The notes beneath the pieces were generated by a model, which saw nothing but the letters and a program-made list of their open reading frames with translations, was not told where the DNA came from and made no database searches. This document shows positions 46,036 to 56,972 of a stretch of DNA of 64,000 bases, piece by piece. The first letter of the stretch is position 1. Each line of letters opens with the position of its first letter. The DNA comes from Adenophora triphylla var. japonica (taxonomy: Eukaryota; Streptophyta; Magnoliopsida; Asterales; Campanulaceae). The position numbers and the translations under genes are program-made. The DNA lies in the NCBI GenBank assembly GCA_022495995.1, contig JAFEMH010002335.1, positions 124,001 to 188,000 of the forward strand. Reading direction: 5' to 3'.

Positions 46036-47193
46036 CGGATCGGAAGAAGGCTTAAAGGTTTCAGGCTCAGCACAGCAAACAGAAGCTTTGTCCCGCGCGG
46101 AACAGGTAGTCTCGCGCTAGACATTCACACTGGAAGTCGATTTTTATTTGTCCTAAATTTTGGTCGGTACGGATAATCTGTTTCAAGGGATTTCTAAGGT
46201 CTTTATCCAAAACTAACGACTAAGTAATCAATCTGTTCTTTGTAAAATAAAGCCATGTAAAATTGATTTGAATGATTTTTCTTTTTAAAGGGACCACGCT
46301 CTTTGAAGGGACAGTTCCAAAAGGGTCATTTCGAAGGGACTTTTCTTTTTCGAAGGGACTTTTCCGAATCCTTCTTTATGGCCAATTTTACATTAGCTTT
46401 ATTTTGGTCAAAGACATAGAAAGATCACTGAGTTAAAAACCGACCGGTCACGGAGTGTTTTTAGAGAAATAATCTACATGATGCATGAGGCTCCTCGCGA
46501 TATGACAATCTAGATGGATTGAAGACGCGAGGTGGGATGATCCAACTTCGGAGAGACCGGCGATTAGGTGATTACCGTCATCCGTCCTTAGTGTGGGTCC
46601 CGGGTTAACCAAGGTATGTAGTGCAATGACAGTTATACTCATGAGTGCGCGTGTTTGAGAGTCAATTCTAGGTGATAGAGTAAAACAGAGAGTTTTTTTT
46701 TTTTTTGAAAACAAAGGAAAAACAAGAGTGGCCGCACCAAGGGGTTGCCTACGTTTCTCCCAATTTAGGAAGACTCAGGCCATCGTAGTTCCACATAAAG
46801 GAGAGAGAGAACAAATAAATTAAATTAAATTTACAACTCCCGAATCCTCCATGGACCGGTCTTTAATTAAAAAAGCAATCTCACGTAATTTAAATAAGAA
46901 TCATTATTTAAATAAAATAAACCACAATTTCGAGTCCTACATCTTAAGGGAGGCCTTGAGATGAAAGAAATCTACAAATACTGTAATCTGGGATCCCCCT
47001 TGCATGTTCGAATCATATCTCGAATCTCAAAACGAACAAGGAAAACCAGAAAACAGAACGATTTACAGAGGCTTTGTCTCGTGCGGGACAAAGGGTTGTC
47101 TCGTGCGGGACTAGCCTGAAATTGAATAGGAAATCGATTTTTTTAAAATCCCCCTTAATTGACGCAAGTCTAAGCCACTTTAATTTTAAATAG
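46036..47193 (-). other. Leader of the Tat-like element
   Basis: Non-coding region between primer-binding site and gag. It carries copies of a short palindrome, GTCCCGCGCGGGAC-like (around 46092-46125 and 47075-47110), also found in the LTR (about 47968-48010). No other feature was recognised. Confidence 0.5.
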
Positions 47194-47214
47194 TCCCCAG
47201 CAGAGTCGCCAAAC

Positions 47215-48193
47215 TGTAGCGATTGCGAAATTTCCTCCTCTTTTTATTTATTTATTTGAGTCGCCACCTATATTATTATGAGGAAAATATAGAAAAACCA
47301 TTTTAAAGAGATTTGGGTTCGGGGCTTAAGTGATGAATTTGTAAGGTCAGGGAGCACCGCATCCACCCAATCCGAAGATCGGTCTTGCTTAAGGGGGTTT
47401 TAAATAATAATTCTTTTTAAAAGAAACAAAGAAAAACATCCATTTAATTAGATTAAATGGAATGTGGGATCGATTGCTTCGAGACCATCTCCATAATTTG
47501 AAGAGGCTCTAGGCCGATCCCAGATTCGATATGCTTATACCACTCTAACAATCAATTAGAATAAACAAAGAAGAAAGGAAGATTACCTTTAGGTTGAGAA
47601 ATGATTTGGACAAAGTTTCGTCTTGATTCTAGGCTCGAACCTCGACGTTCGTCGATCAACAAGGTTGATGGACGAATTTGGGTGTTGTTTATGAGTGATT
47701 TACAGAGTCTTTCAAGGAGAGAAACCAGCTAATTGTGTCGTCGTGTGTGTTATTATCCGTCTTCCGACCGTCCTCTGAAATACTGAAAGTCATCTAGTAT
47801 TTATAAGGGTTGATTTACTTGGTCACCAAGATTAGCAGACTCAAGAGATTTAGGATATCTCCCAAAGAAGGTTCCATAACTCTAAAATCAGTAGAGACCC
47901 GGATTGGATAAGAGTTATCCAGAAAAGAGGTTGAAATCAACAAGGGAACTGATTCTCCCCTCCTACAGAGGATAGTCTCGCGCGAGACACCCCATGTCCC
48001 GCGTGGGACAAGGCTTCACAATAGACCGATTTGTCCTCCCCTTGTTATCTCGTATGCAGTTTAGTCCAAACTAACGCCCGTTAGTCAAAACTTAACGAAA
48101 CATGACGAAATGGTGGATTTCTACTCTAAAATTGAAGCCGAGACTTAGAGTGGTATAACTCTGCCATGATAGGTTCAGAATGGGGTGTCTACA
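47215..48193 (-). repeat. 5' LTR of the Tat-like element
   Basis: On the element's strand the LTR runs TGTAGACACCCC...CGCAATCGCTACA (979 bp). A TATA box (CCTTATAAATA, complement of about 47798-47808) lies inside. GTCTCGCGCGAGAC and GTCCCGCGTGGGAC occur close together near 47968-48010. Confidence 0.8.
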
Positions 48194-49738
48194 GATATGT
48201 ATGTATAGCTAGGGTAGTGATTCTTTGGCTTTTCTATATCGGGAACTTTGTAGTGCGACTGACCCCTCTACGAGCCAGTGTGGAGGATTTTTTAATGTCT
48301 TGCAGGTATGGTTATCTCATTTTAATGTGCATTATGACATTGGGTTTAATTTAGATTTCAAATTATCGAAATTATGTAAAGTATTTGATGTGGTGAATTT
48401 ATTTCATGTAACTCCGATGTTTCCGGACATTTTATTTCTCTAGTTTGATGTATTTAGATTGGATTTGATGTAATTTGGAGTGACTTTGTAATTTGAAGTT
48501 TCATTAGAATATGTTGTATTCCGAGAGTAATTAGTGATTTATTTCTGTATTCGGATTTATTGTATTCATGAAGCCATTAATAGAGCTCCAAGCATCAAGG
48601 AAAGTCAACATGGAAGTCAAGGGTAGAAGGAAAAAAATCCAAGGCAAAACGAGACAAGGCGCCAAGAGAAAAAAAATGAAGAATCCAGAAAATTAGGCCA
48701 GGGGACGAGTCGTCCCCAACTACACCAACTATTCCCCATCAAAGGGACGAATGACTCTGACATGAAGATTATGGGTACGAGTCGTCCCTTACTGGACGAG
48801 TCATCCCGTCGGGTCTGGAACGAGAAATTGAAAGATTTGAAATGGATTTTAGTCTATTTTATTTTTCCTTTTTAAGTGGTAATTAGGGAGAACTATAAAT
48901 AGCTTTATTTTTATTGGTATTATGACATCTTTTTCACAACCTAGGATTGGGAGAGAACACTTGGTTTTGGATTTGAAGTTTTGAAACATCCTTGGAAGCT
49001 TAAAACTTTCATAACTTTGGATTGTAACTCTTGATCCGTTTTTTATATCAATTGAGGTTTGAATCTTTCTTATTCTCTTTCTCTGATACAAGTTTACTTG
49101 TGCCTTATTCTAAATCTAATTCTAGGGTTGTGAAACTTCATCAATTTCTTAATCCATTTTATTAGATTTTTGCTAGAATTCTCTTCTACCGTGTCGGATT
49201 AGAGTATTCATTGTAGCACCTTCATAAATTTTGTATGTGTCATCATGATTTGTGATTTGGGTAAAATTGGCTTTATTTCTATTTAAAATAGTAATAAAAT
49301 AATTTCTTGATATTCATCTCTTAAAGCTTTCATCAATTAATATATTTGAATCTTGATCGTGTCAGCTAGGTTTAAATTTTGATTGGGATTATTAGTTGAG
49401 CGTGTCGCCGCTAGTAATCAATAACAAAGAAGAGATAGAGATTTTCCCGTGTTCAAGTAATTAGGGGCAAGAAATAAAGAATTCTACCTGTGATATTGAT
49501 TGATAGACGGAGATAGTTTTGTGTATTCAAAGTGCTTTTTACATAATTGTTTACAACTTATATTTTATTTCCCGTCTTAGGAAATTCATTCATCAACAAA
49601 CTAAATTCCCCCCATTGGTGTCGTGACTAGTTCGTATTCAATACCGTTCATCAGTGGTCCGACCCTGGACTTACCCTTGCTACATTCTTGTGGCCGAGAC
49701 TTGGTTTAATTTAGTAGGTGTACGACTTAAGCCTACCA
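48194..49738 (+). mobile_element. 3' end of an Athila-like gypsy element with its LTR
   Basis: The LTR at 48386-49738 starts TGATGTGGTGAATTT and ends ACTTAAGCCTACCA. It aligns along its length with the solo LTR in VHA-a (GTATTTAGATTGGATTTGAT, GTGTCAGCTAGGTTTAAAT, CCGACCCTGGACTT). The preceding 48200-48385 resembles an internal tail of this group. An AATTTTG at the right edge matches the start of the primer-binding site and suggests a truncated tandem junction. The LTR has repeated GGGACGAGTCGTCCC-type palindromes (about 48710-48810). Confidence 0.65.
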
Positions 49739-49870
49739 AATTTTGAATTTGATATATATTCGGGCATAGGAAAGGTTGCTAAGTACTCAGCCGCGATCTC
49801 GTAGGCCAAATAATGATGTAGCATTGGGCGACATGCCTCAAACTGAAACCTTATCTGTAAAGGTCGTCAA

Positions 49871-50058
49871 AACTCGCTATATCATGTAGCGAATTCATTA
49901 CATCTTGCTTAAACTCGCTATATTAAGTAGCAAATTCAGTAAATTCCTAATTAGGTAATTAATATATAATTACAACTTTTAAATTACTATACTCGCTACA
50001 CTATGTAACGAATTCAAGCGAATAAAATAATAAACTCGCTACATCATGTAGCGAATTT
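49871..50058. repeat. Palindromic array AACTCGCTA...TAGCGAATT
   Basis: Four copies of AACTCGCTATATCATGTAGC followed by GAATTC, and variants, irregularly spaced. Immediately to the right CAATAGTTTCAAAGATTTCT is repeated twice (50081-50101, 50109-50129). It may be a separate MITE core or part of element B. Confidence 0.6.
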
Positions 50059-50164
50059 CAAGAAAGTGGTCATTCCAGTCAATAGTTTCAAAGATTTCTC
50101 AATTTGGCAATAGTTTCAAAGATTTCTCATAGTCCGACCACTACCTACCAAAACTTTGAATTAT

Positions 50165-50390
50165 GTTTAACCAATATTAGTTGAATCTTTGAATTATGTT
50201 CAAACAGTTGTGGTCGAACGTTTGAATAATGTTCGGACAATATTGATCGAACATTTGAATGATGTTCAAATAATATTGCCAAACATTGTAAACTGTATCA
50301 AACATCGGTGGTTGAACATTTTGAAATTGTTCAACCAGATGTGGTCAATTTTGAAATTGTTCCCCCATTATTTTTCGAACAGTACGCATG
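50165..50390. repeat. Palindrome array 1 of element B
   Basis: About seven units of TTCRRNCA-nnnn-TGRYCGAAC joined by a TTTGAATAATG-type spacer, with a period near 32 bp. It occupies the same place as array 1 of element A (directly before the FAR1-like exon) with related but clearly drifted arms. Confidence 0.7.
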
Positions 50391-50405
50391 TAAGGTAACT
50401 TTTTT

Positions 50406-50759
50406 TTGAAAATTTATTTGCAATATACAAATGCATATTTAGACGATCATGAAATTATTGAATTTGATGATTTGATTTCCGACTTCACGCACGTGTTCAC
50501 AATGCCATTGTACTTTATTTCTCGGGAGAGATTGTATGAATGGGTGCGTGCTAAAGGAATGGAGAATGGTTTTGTTATTGTGATTGGTAAGTCTGACAAC
50601 GGGTGTCGTAATTCAAAACCTCGAATGACTTTAACGTGTGAATGTAGCAGCATTTATCGTGAGTCAAAGAAAGTCTCTCAAATGTCTAAAGACTTGATAA
50701 TTAAATATGTAACTTATGCTACTATTATTTTAGGGCGGATAGTCAACATGCTATGTTGA
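50406..50759 (+). pseudogene. FAR1-like N-terminal region of a Mutator-like transposase
   Basis: The open frame reads FDDLISDFTHVFTMPLYFIS, RERLYEWVRAKGMENGFVIV, IGKSDNG...KPRMTLTCECS: the FAR1-type region of plant Mutator transposases, longer than in element A. The intron acceptor that would precede it by comparison with element A has become TTGCAA instead of TTGCAG, and no first exon was found, so I treat it as a pseudogene. After about 50700 the frame is no longer similar. Confidence 0.6.
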
Positions 50760-51124
50760 AAAAAACAGCTTGGATCGAGCAACGGGTTACTTGGACATGG
50801 ATATATGGCCTATGTTTCGATCTTTATTATGGCAAGAGTTATATGCTCATGACGAATTATACAGTCCCATATTCATAGAAAATGGTCGTGTTGAGGAAGT
50901 GAAACAAATTCTCAATTGTTATTAGACTCTTGCACCAGAAGGTTGTTGGTTTGACATGTCAGATATGGGTTACTTGGTTGAATCTTCATTCAACGTTGCT
51001 TTTGTATGTTAAAGCAACAACATATCATACACAGTTCTTCCTCTGTGAACACCAATACCTAATAACTCAAAGCTTATTTGTATCGAACACATCAACGGAA
51101 ATCACTACATTCAGGTGCCATCAA
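50735..51124 (+). pseudogene. Transposase tail and OTU-like fragment
   Basis: In shifting frames this stretch reads SQHAMLKK then SLDRATGYLDMDIW, like the ESAHS.LK..L..STGDL end of plant Mutator transposases. It continues CWFDMSDMGYLVESSFNVAF and EHINGNHYIQVPS, like the second half and catalytic-His segment of the OTU domain fused to some of these transposases. Stops interrupt it at 50922 and near 51008. Confidence 0.45.
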
Positions 51125-51670
51125 CTCTCAATATTATGTTTCAGGATTGGTTATCTATTTATATGTTTATTTTGATTCATTATTGGTGCGTTGATATCGT
51201 GTAAGTTCATTTGAAGTAATGATGTCTGTTACCACATGTAGCCTACAAATGGCATTTAAGTTGTTATTTATTTGCAGCAGGATGACTACAATATTATAGT
51301 GTGAGGATTGTAGAGAATTAATATAATTTTGAACGTTATTGTACAAACAATATATTATTTTGATAATATGTCGTTGGTAAAATGTTATTTGAATGTTGGG
51401 TTTAGATTTATAAATTTTGGGGGAAAAGAAGTCTTGTTTTTAACTTAAAAAAACTGGCTCATGAATTTTAAACCAAACTAACCCGGCTTTTTGAACCGAT
51501 TTTTAAAATAAAACAGGACTTTTTATAATATTTGGGATAAACTAGTTTCTCCATTGGATTAATTTGATATTTTGATTTATTTAGATTAATTGTTGTTTGA
51601 ACATTTGTGTTTGTATGAACTAGCTGCTCGTACTTATGTTCGTTCAGTAGCGACCACCGTATTAAGTACT

Positions 51671-51913
51671 GTTTGGCCACACCTCTGGCCGAACATAACC
51701 AACATGTTTGGTAAAAATGTGCCGAACATGTTATATATGTTTGGTAAATATTTGTTGAACATTGACAACATGTTTGACACGTTTTTGCCGAATTTGTGCA
51801 ACGTGTTTTGGCTGGTGCCTGCCGAACATGGACAAGATGTTTGGCACGTAGATGCCGAACATGTGCAAAGCGTTTGTAAGATGTCTGCCGAACATGGACA
51901 ACATGTTTAACAT
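51671..51913. repeat. Palindrome array 2 of element B
   Basis: About seven units of TTTGGYAN-nnnn-TGCCGAAC joined by ATGGACAACATG-like spacers, period near 33 bp. ORFs across it on both strands are translated repeat. Confidence 0.75.
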
Positions 51914-52108
51914 GTTTGGAGTTGTCTGTGTTTGCCCCTGTAAGTGGATGTGGGCGTCTTGAGTGTATTTTGATAGTTTAGGTGATTGTTTATTGAGGGG
52001 TTTAAAAGGGTAGAATGGTAATAACGGTGGTAAGTCTTAATTTTTATAGGTAAACTTATTAGTGCGGGGGTAACAAGCAGTTGTGCAAGGGCAAATAACA
52101 ATTCTCTT

Positions 52109-52831
52109 ATTATTATTACTATTATTTGAGGAAAGCAGAGAAAATAAATGTTGAAAGTTGTTAAAGTCATTAGTATTTTTGTAATGTTTAGTCATAAGAT
52201 AAGGAGCATGATTGTTGAGTTTAATTGCAATATGACACTCCACTATATACAGATTTCAATCATAAAATTTTCATATGCAAAAGGAAATTGCACTGCAGAA
52301 AAACTAACAAGGCCGGCCTGCTCTTTAGTATGCTAGTCACAAAAACAGATAAATAAAAAAATAAATTATTGGATTACGCAAGTTGGCCGAGTTATATGAG
52401 GTATGTTATAATGAAACACAAAGAATCACGATACAAGAATAACGTACATTATCTATACAGAATTGCACCCAAAACTAATAAGGAAAAGTTCTCTGAAGAA
52501 TTCTTGTAACACTCGAACTTGATAGTTAGATTTGAATGACCAGAATATGCAACCTTTATTGAAATCGAAGGTATAGTAAATTGCATAAGTTGGTAATTAT
52601 TCCATTTGGAAAAATGACGACCAAAAAAGCAAAATATATTGCACTTGCAGTAAGAATTTTCAGGAATGAACAATGACAACGCACATTGCTGCTTTGTTTG
52701 TAGGCCTTGACGCACATTGCAATAAATCCAACCCGAGTATTCCTTTCCAGATACATGCATCCAGTTGGAGAGTCCTGAAGGATAAACTGTACAATCATAG
52801 ACCTTTATCATCAAAGGGGGTTGGTAGGAGA
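52109..52831. other. Unassigned sequence between element B and the copia element
   Basis: No repeat family was recognised. A minus-strand frame covers part of it (52449-52910) but starts inside the copia LTR, so it is not an intact gene. The sequence is less AT-extreme than its surroundings and could be a 3' UTR or an old gene end. Confidence 0.3.
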
Positions 52832-53059
52832 TATAAGATAATAGAAAACAATACCTTGGTGCTTGAAAGCCTTCGCTTCTTTGTATTGATACTAGAGTAT
52901 ATATATACACAAGAGTACATGAATCCTATTCCTACTCATATTGTATTTAGCATTATTAGGAATCTAAATATACTAACTACAATTAGGAAACTAGATATAC
53001 AAGAGAGTAAGGAAACTAGATATTACAAAGGAATTAGGAAATATCTATTTCCTTAACAG

Positions 53060-54557
53060 GCCCCCGCAATATGGACATTCCATGAAAAAGGCCAATCTTG
53101 GAAAGCAAATGATCGAACCGAGCTCGTGGAAGAGGTTTGGTGAGAAGATCCGCAAGTTGATCACCCCCTGAAATGTGTTGAACCCGAAGCCGTTTTTGTT
53201 GAACCATCTCACGAACGAAGTGAAAGGCTAGGGCCACATTCTTCATGCGTGAGTGAAAAACCGGATTGGCAGAATAATGAGTTGCACCCACCAAGATTAT
53301 CACAGTAAATTGCCGGAGATTGAGTTTGCCCAAAACCAAGTTTAGAAAGTAGATTGCTCACCCATATCACTTCAGCAGTAGTATCAGCTATAGCACGAAA
53401 TTCTGCTTCTGTAGATGAACGTGCAAGTGAACGTTGCTTTTTAGATGACCAAGCAACAGGATTACGTCCAAGAAAAACAAGATACCCAGTTGCGGAGATA
53501 TAGTCGTCTTTGTCGCCGGCTCAGTCGACATCACAAAAAGCATGGAGAGATAAAGGAGTGTCGCGGTAAAGTTGGACGCCCAAATGTAGGGTACCATGGA
53601 GATAGCGTAGAAGACGCTTGAGAGAAACCCAGTGACTATCATGCGGGTGTTGCATAAACTGTGCTAACTTATAACTTATTAACAGAGAAAGCAATGTCCG
53701 GTCTAGTGATGGAAAGATATTGAAGACCATCAACAATAGAACGGTATTCTTTTGGATTGCAAGGAGAGGTAGGCGGAGTACTATGAGTAAGATTTAGAGA
53801 AGCAGCCATAGGAGTAGGCGAAGGTTTAGAATTGAGCATGTTATGACGAGCAAGTCATGGGCATATTTAGATTGAGTAAGAAGTAGACCATTTTTGTTGG
53901 GTGTGACTTCAACTCCAAGGAAGTAAGACAAGGGACCGAGATCTTTTAAGGAAAATCGAGAAGAGAGAGTTGTGATGAAAGTTGACAAGGAGGGGGACGG
54001 ACCAGTAATAATAATGTCATCGACAACACCAAGAGATAAAGAGGGGAAAAAGATTTTGTGAGAATAAAAAGAGAGGGGTCAGCAAGAGATGGTTGAAAAC
54101 CAAAAGAAATAAGATAGTTTTTGAGTTCTGTGTACCAGGCGCGAGGAGCCTGTTTTAGGCCATAAATGGCCCGACGAAGTTGACAGACATGCGAGGGATG
54201 AGAGGAGTCAATGAAACCAGGTGGTTGAGACATGAACACTGTTTCATGAAGATGACCTTGTAAGAAGGCATTATTAATATCAAGTTGTCGAAGTGACCAG
54301 TTGTGACTGAGAGCCAAAGAAAGAAGAAGACGGACAGTGACAGGTTTTACAACAGGACTAAAGGTGTCAGAATAATCGATGCCTGAGCGTTGATGAAACC
54401 CCTTTGCAACAAGGCGAGCTTTATATTTTTGGATGGAATTGTCGGGATTATATTTGATCTGAAATATCCACTTGCAGCCGACAATATTAGGAGCTTTCTG
54501 AGACGGGACAAGAGACCAAGTATTATTGCGGGTTAGAGCCGCATATTCTTCTTCCAT
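53060..54557 (-). pseudogene. copia reverse transcriptase and RNase H (broken)
   Basis: The frame at 53946-54557 is RVT_2 ([60 protein letters not shown]). Just before the catalytic Asp-Asp the frame shifts, and the residue in the Tyr position of YVDD is Val. Downstream pieces (53794-53988, 53521-53736, 53388-53642) continue RT-RNase H. The last (53034-53339) has the typical end [20 protein letters not shown]. Confidence 0.85.
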
Positions 54558-54645
54558 GGCAGCCCTCCAATGAGGGGGACGGGAGGGCCCTGTGTTGACG
54601 CTTGGGAAGATCAGTGGGAGAAGAGAGGCAACAAGATGGGCATAC

Positions 54646-56078
54646 TTAGGATTGGGTTTGATGATGTTGTTGGAAAGACGAGTGGTAATTGTTCGAACAG
54701 GAGGAGGAGGAGGTGGAGAGTGAACTTGGGTGGTTAAGGGAGGGTTGGTAGAGGGTTGAGTGGGTTCGGCAGCAAGGGTGGGCGCAGGCGGTGAAGGTGG
54801 GATAAGGGTTGGGTTCTCTGCCTAGGAGGAGGAAGGGCTGGGAGATGGAGATGGTGCGACTGATTGATGCCAGGATGGAGAGGTAGGTGGGGATGGGGTG
54901 GGTTGAGGTGGTGGAGGTGGTGGCAGGATAGGTAAGGAGAGTGCACACCATTGAGATGGAATAATTTTTGGAAAGGAGTCAGACTAGACTGAGAGGTGAG
55001 AGAGGGGAAAGGAAAAGTGTCTTCTACAAATTTGACATGTCTAGAAGTACAAATTCGATTGGTGGAAGGGTCAATACAATGATATGCACTTTGTGTAGGA
55101 GAATAGCCAACAAAAATGCATGGAATGGAGCGGGGAGCTAGTTTGTGAGGTGTATATGGACGAAGCCATGGATAGCATAGGCAACCAAAACTACGCAGTT
55201 TATTGTAGTTGGGAGGTTTATGAAAGAGGCGAAGGTAAGGAGAGTCATTGTTGAGAGTGGCAGTAGGAAGACGGCTTATGAGATAAGTGACGGTAGTGAA
55301 AGCAAATGTCCACATGGTGAGGGAAAGATTGGCATGAGAAAGAAGAGCAAGACCAGTTTCGACGATGTGACGGTGACGTCTTTCGGCACAGCCGTTATGT
55401 TCGGGAGTGTGGGGAGGTGTAGGGAGATGAGAGATGCCATTTTGTGAGAGAGGGAGTGAGCTTAAGATATTCGCCACCATTGTCAGAAAATAATTGAATG
55501 ATGGGTCTATTAAAATATTTTTCAACAAGAGTTTTAAAGCGAGAAAAAGTGGCAAAAGTATCAGATTTTTGTTTCAGGGGGTAGAATCAAGTGTATTTGG
55601 TGTGGTGATCGACAAAAATAACATAGTATTTAAATTTGTCAATGGAATAGATGAAATAGATGGGGAAAGTCCAAACATCAGAGAAAACAAGTTCTAAAGG
55701 AGCATTAGTAGAGAGAGAAGAGTCGAAAAAAGGTAATTTATGACTTTTACTGATGTCGCATGCATTACAATTAGAAAAATGACTAGATGGAATCGATAAA
55801 GAAAATTGTTTCTTCAAAAGAGAAATAATTGGAACAGTTGAATGACCAAAACGATGATGCCAAGAGTGAAGAGACTCGGAGATTCCAAGTAGAGCTTGAG
55901 GAGAGAGATGATGCCAAAGGTAGACTCCACGATCACTTGTGCCATGAAGTAGAATTTGATGGGTTGTGAGATCTTTGACAAAAAAAGAGGAAGGTGAGAA
56001 AAAAAAAGGCATTGTTATCTTGACAGAATTGTGAGACGGAAATAATGTTGCGAGATATAAGAGGCACAAAAAGAACAT
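54646..56078 (-). pseudogene. copia integrase (broken)
   Basis: The frame at 55587-56078 contains the HHCC-type zinc-binding region (HRFGHSTVPII, CNACDISKSHKLPF) and the start of the core (LELVFSDVW). The frame at 54734-55555 continues with TPPHTPEHNGCAERRHRHIV and the C-terminal part (RSFGCLCYPWLRPYTPHKLA, FVGYSPTQSAYHCID), then a Pro/His-rich linker. A frameshift near 55560-55590 separates the two. Confidence 0.85.
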
Positions 56079-56540
56079 TATTGAATTGTAAATATTTGGA
56101 GGAAAAAGGAAAAGTAAATGAACCTATTGCAGAGATTGGGAGAGACGACCCGTCACCAATAATCACATCATCGCTTCCATTGTAAGGATTATGGAGGGAG
56201 AGGTTAGATAGGTCGTTGGTGAGGTGAGGTGATGGGTTGCACTCGTGTCAAGGAGCCAGGATGGGTGAGGGGCTGTGGCCGTGTGGGCTTGTGGGTGCGG
56301 AAAGGAGGTGTGGGGCTGTAGGAGGGTTGGGGAAGGTAACACTTGGATGGTCTCGTTTGAAATGACGACATTGGGATAGGACATGGCCAGTGTAGTTACA
56401 ATATTGGCATTTACCCTTAAAAGGGTTCGGATTGTAAGAGGAAGAGGGTGAGGGTGTGGGCGTGGGAAGGAGAGGGGGAGAGGGGTTAACCGAGTTGGCA
56501 ATGGTTGCGGCAGGAGAAGCCATGATAGGAAGAAGGCTCT
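56079..56540 (-). pseudogene. copia gag remnant (zinc knuckle) and protease
   Basis: The frame at 56248-56523 starts MASPAATIANS, is Pro/Ser-rich and contains the CCHC knuckle CQYCNYTGHVLSQCRHF. The protease active site lies in an overlapping frame (HPSWLLDTSATHHLTSPT), with DTSA instead of the usual DSGA. The ~300 residues of gag normally before the knuckle are absent. Confidence 0.75.
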
Positions 56541-56972
56541 TAGAGCCGAAAAAGGGAGGAGAGAGGGTGGCTGTCGAAGGTTGAAGAGGAATAGGGGCTG
56601 CCGAAAAGATTGAAGGTAGGAGAGCGAGAGGGATGCCGAGAAGGAGGAGAAAGGGTGGTTGCCGAGAAGATTGAAGGGAGGAGAGAGAGAGAGAGGGCTG
56701 CCGAGAAGAAGGAGGAAATTAGGGATGGATCGAATGCTTTGATACCATATAAGATAATAGAAAACAATACCTTAGTGCTTGAAAGTCTTCGCTTCTTTGT
56801 ATTGATACTAGAGTATATATATACAAGAGTACATGAATCCTATTCCTACTCATATTGTATTTAGCATTATTAGGAAACTAAATATACTAACTATAATTAG
56901 GAAACTAGATATACAAGAGAGTAAGGAAACTAGATATTACAAAGGAATTAGGAAATATCTATTTCCTTAACA

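Larger units (their letters stand above)
43561..48193 (-). mobile_element. Tat-like gypsy element: gag-pro and one LTR, 3' part missing
   Basis: The 5' LTR is at 47215-48193, followed leftward by the primer-binding site (minus strand TTTGGCGACTCTGCTGGGGA, 47194-47213), a ~1.2 kb leader, gag and protease. The sequence after the protease is unrelated, so reverse transcriptase, integrase and the 3' LTR are missing or were never present. Confidence 0.8.
50165..52108 (+). mobile_element. Mutator-like derivative B: FAR1-like, transposase tail and OTU fragments between arrays
   Basis: An array at 50165-50390 precedes a FAR1-like frame (50406-50759). A short transposase-tail and OTU-like stretch follows (50735-51124), then AT-rich sequence, a second array (51671-51913) and the end GCAAATAACAATTCTCTT at about 52108. 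That end, read inward, starts AGAGAATTGTTAT as element A does. The transposase catalytic core is missing, so it is an internal deletion derivative. The left terminus is not resolved. Confidence 0.55.
52832..56972 (-). mobile_element. Full-length copia element with short LTRs and a gag deletion
   Basis: LTRs of 227 and 225 bp (52832-53058; 56748-56972) start TGTTAAGGAAATAG on the element's strand and end TTATCTTATA. The duplication GGAGA flanks the element (52827-52831, 56973-56977). The primer-binding site is the complement of 56736-56747 (TGGTATCAAAGC) and a purine tract GCGGGGGCC lies beside the 3' LTR. It is 4141 bp, short for copia, because nearly all of gag before the zinc knuckle is missing. 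The LTRs differ by about four substitutions and one 2 bp indel. Confidence 0.9.

Noticed and set aside
52449..52910. 153-residue minus-strand ORF beside the copia element
   Set aside because: Its start lies in the copia LTR and it has no recognisable domain; the element inserted into it later.
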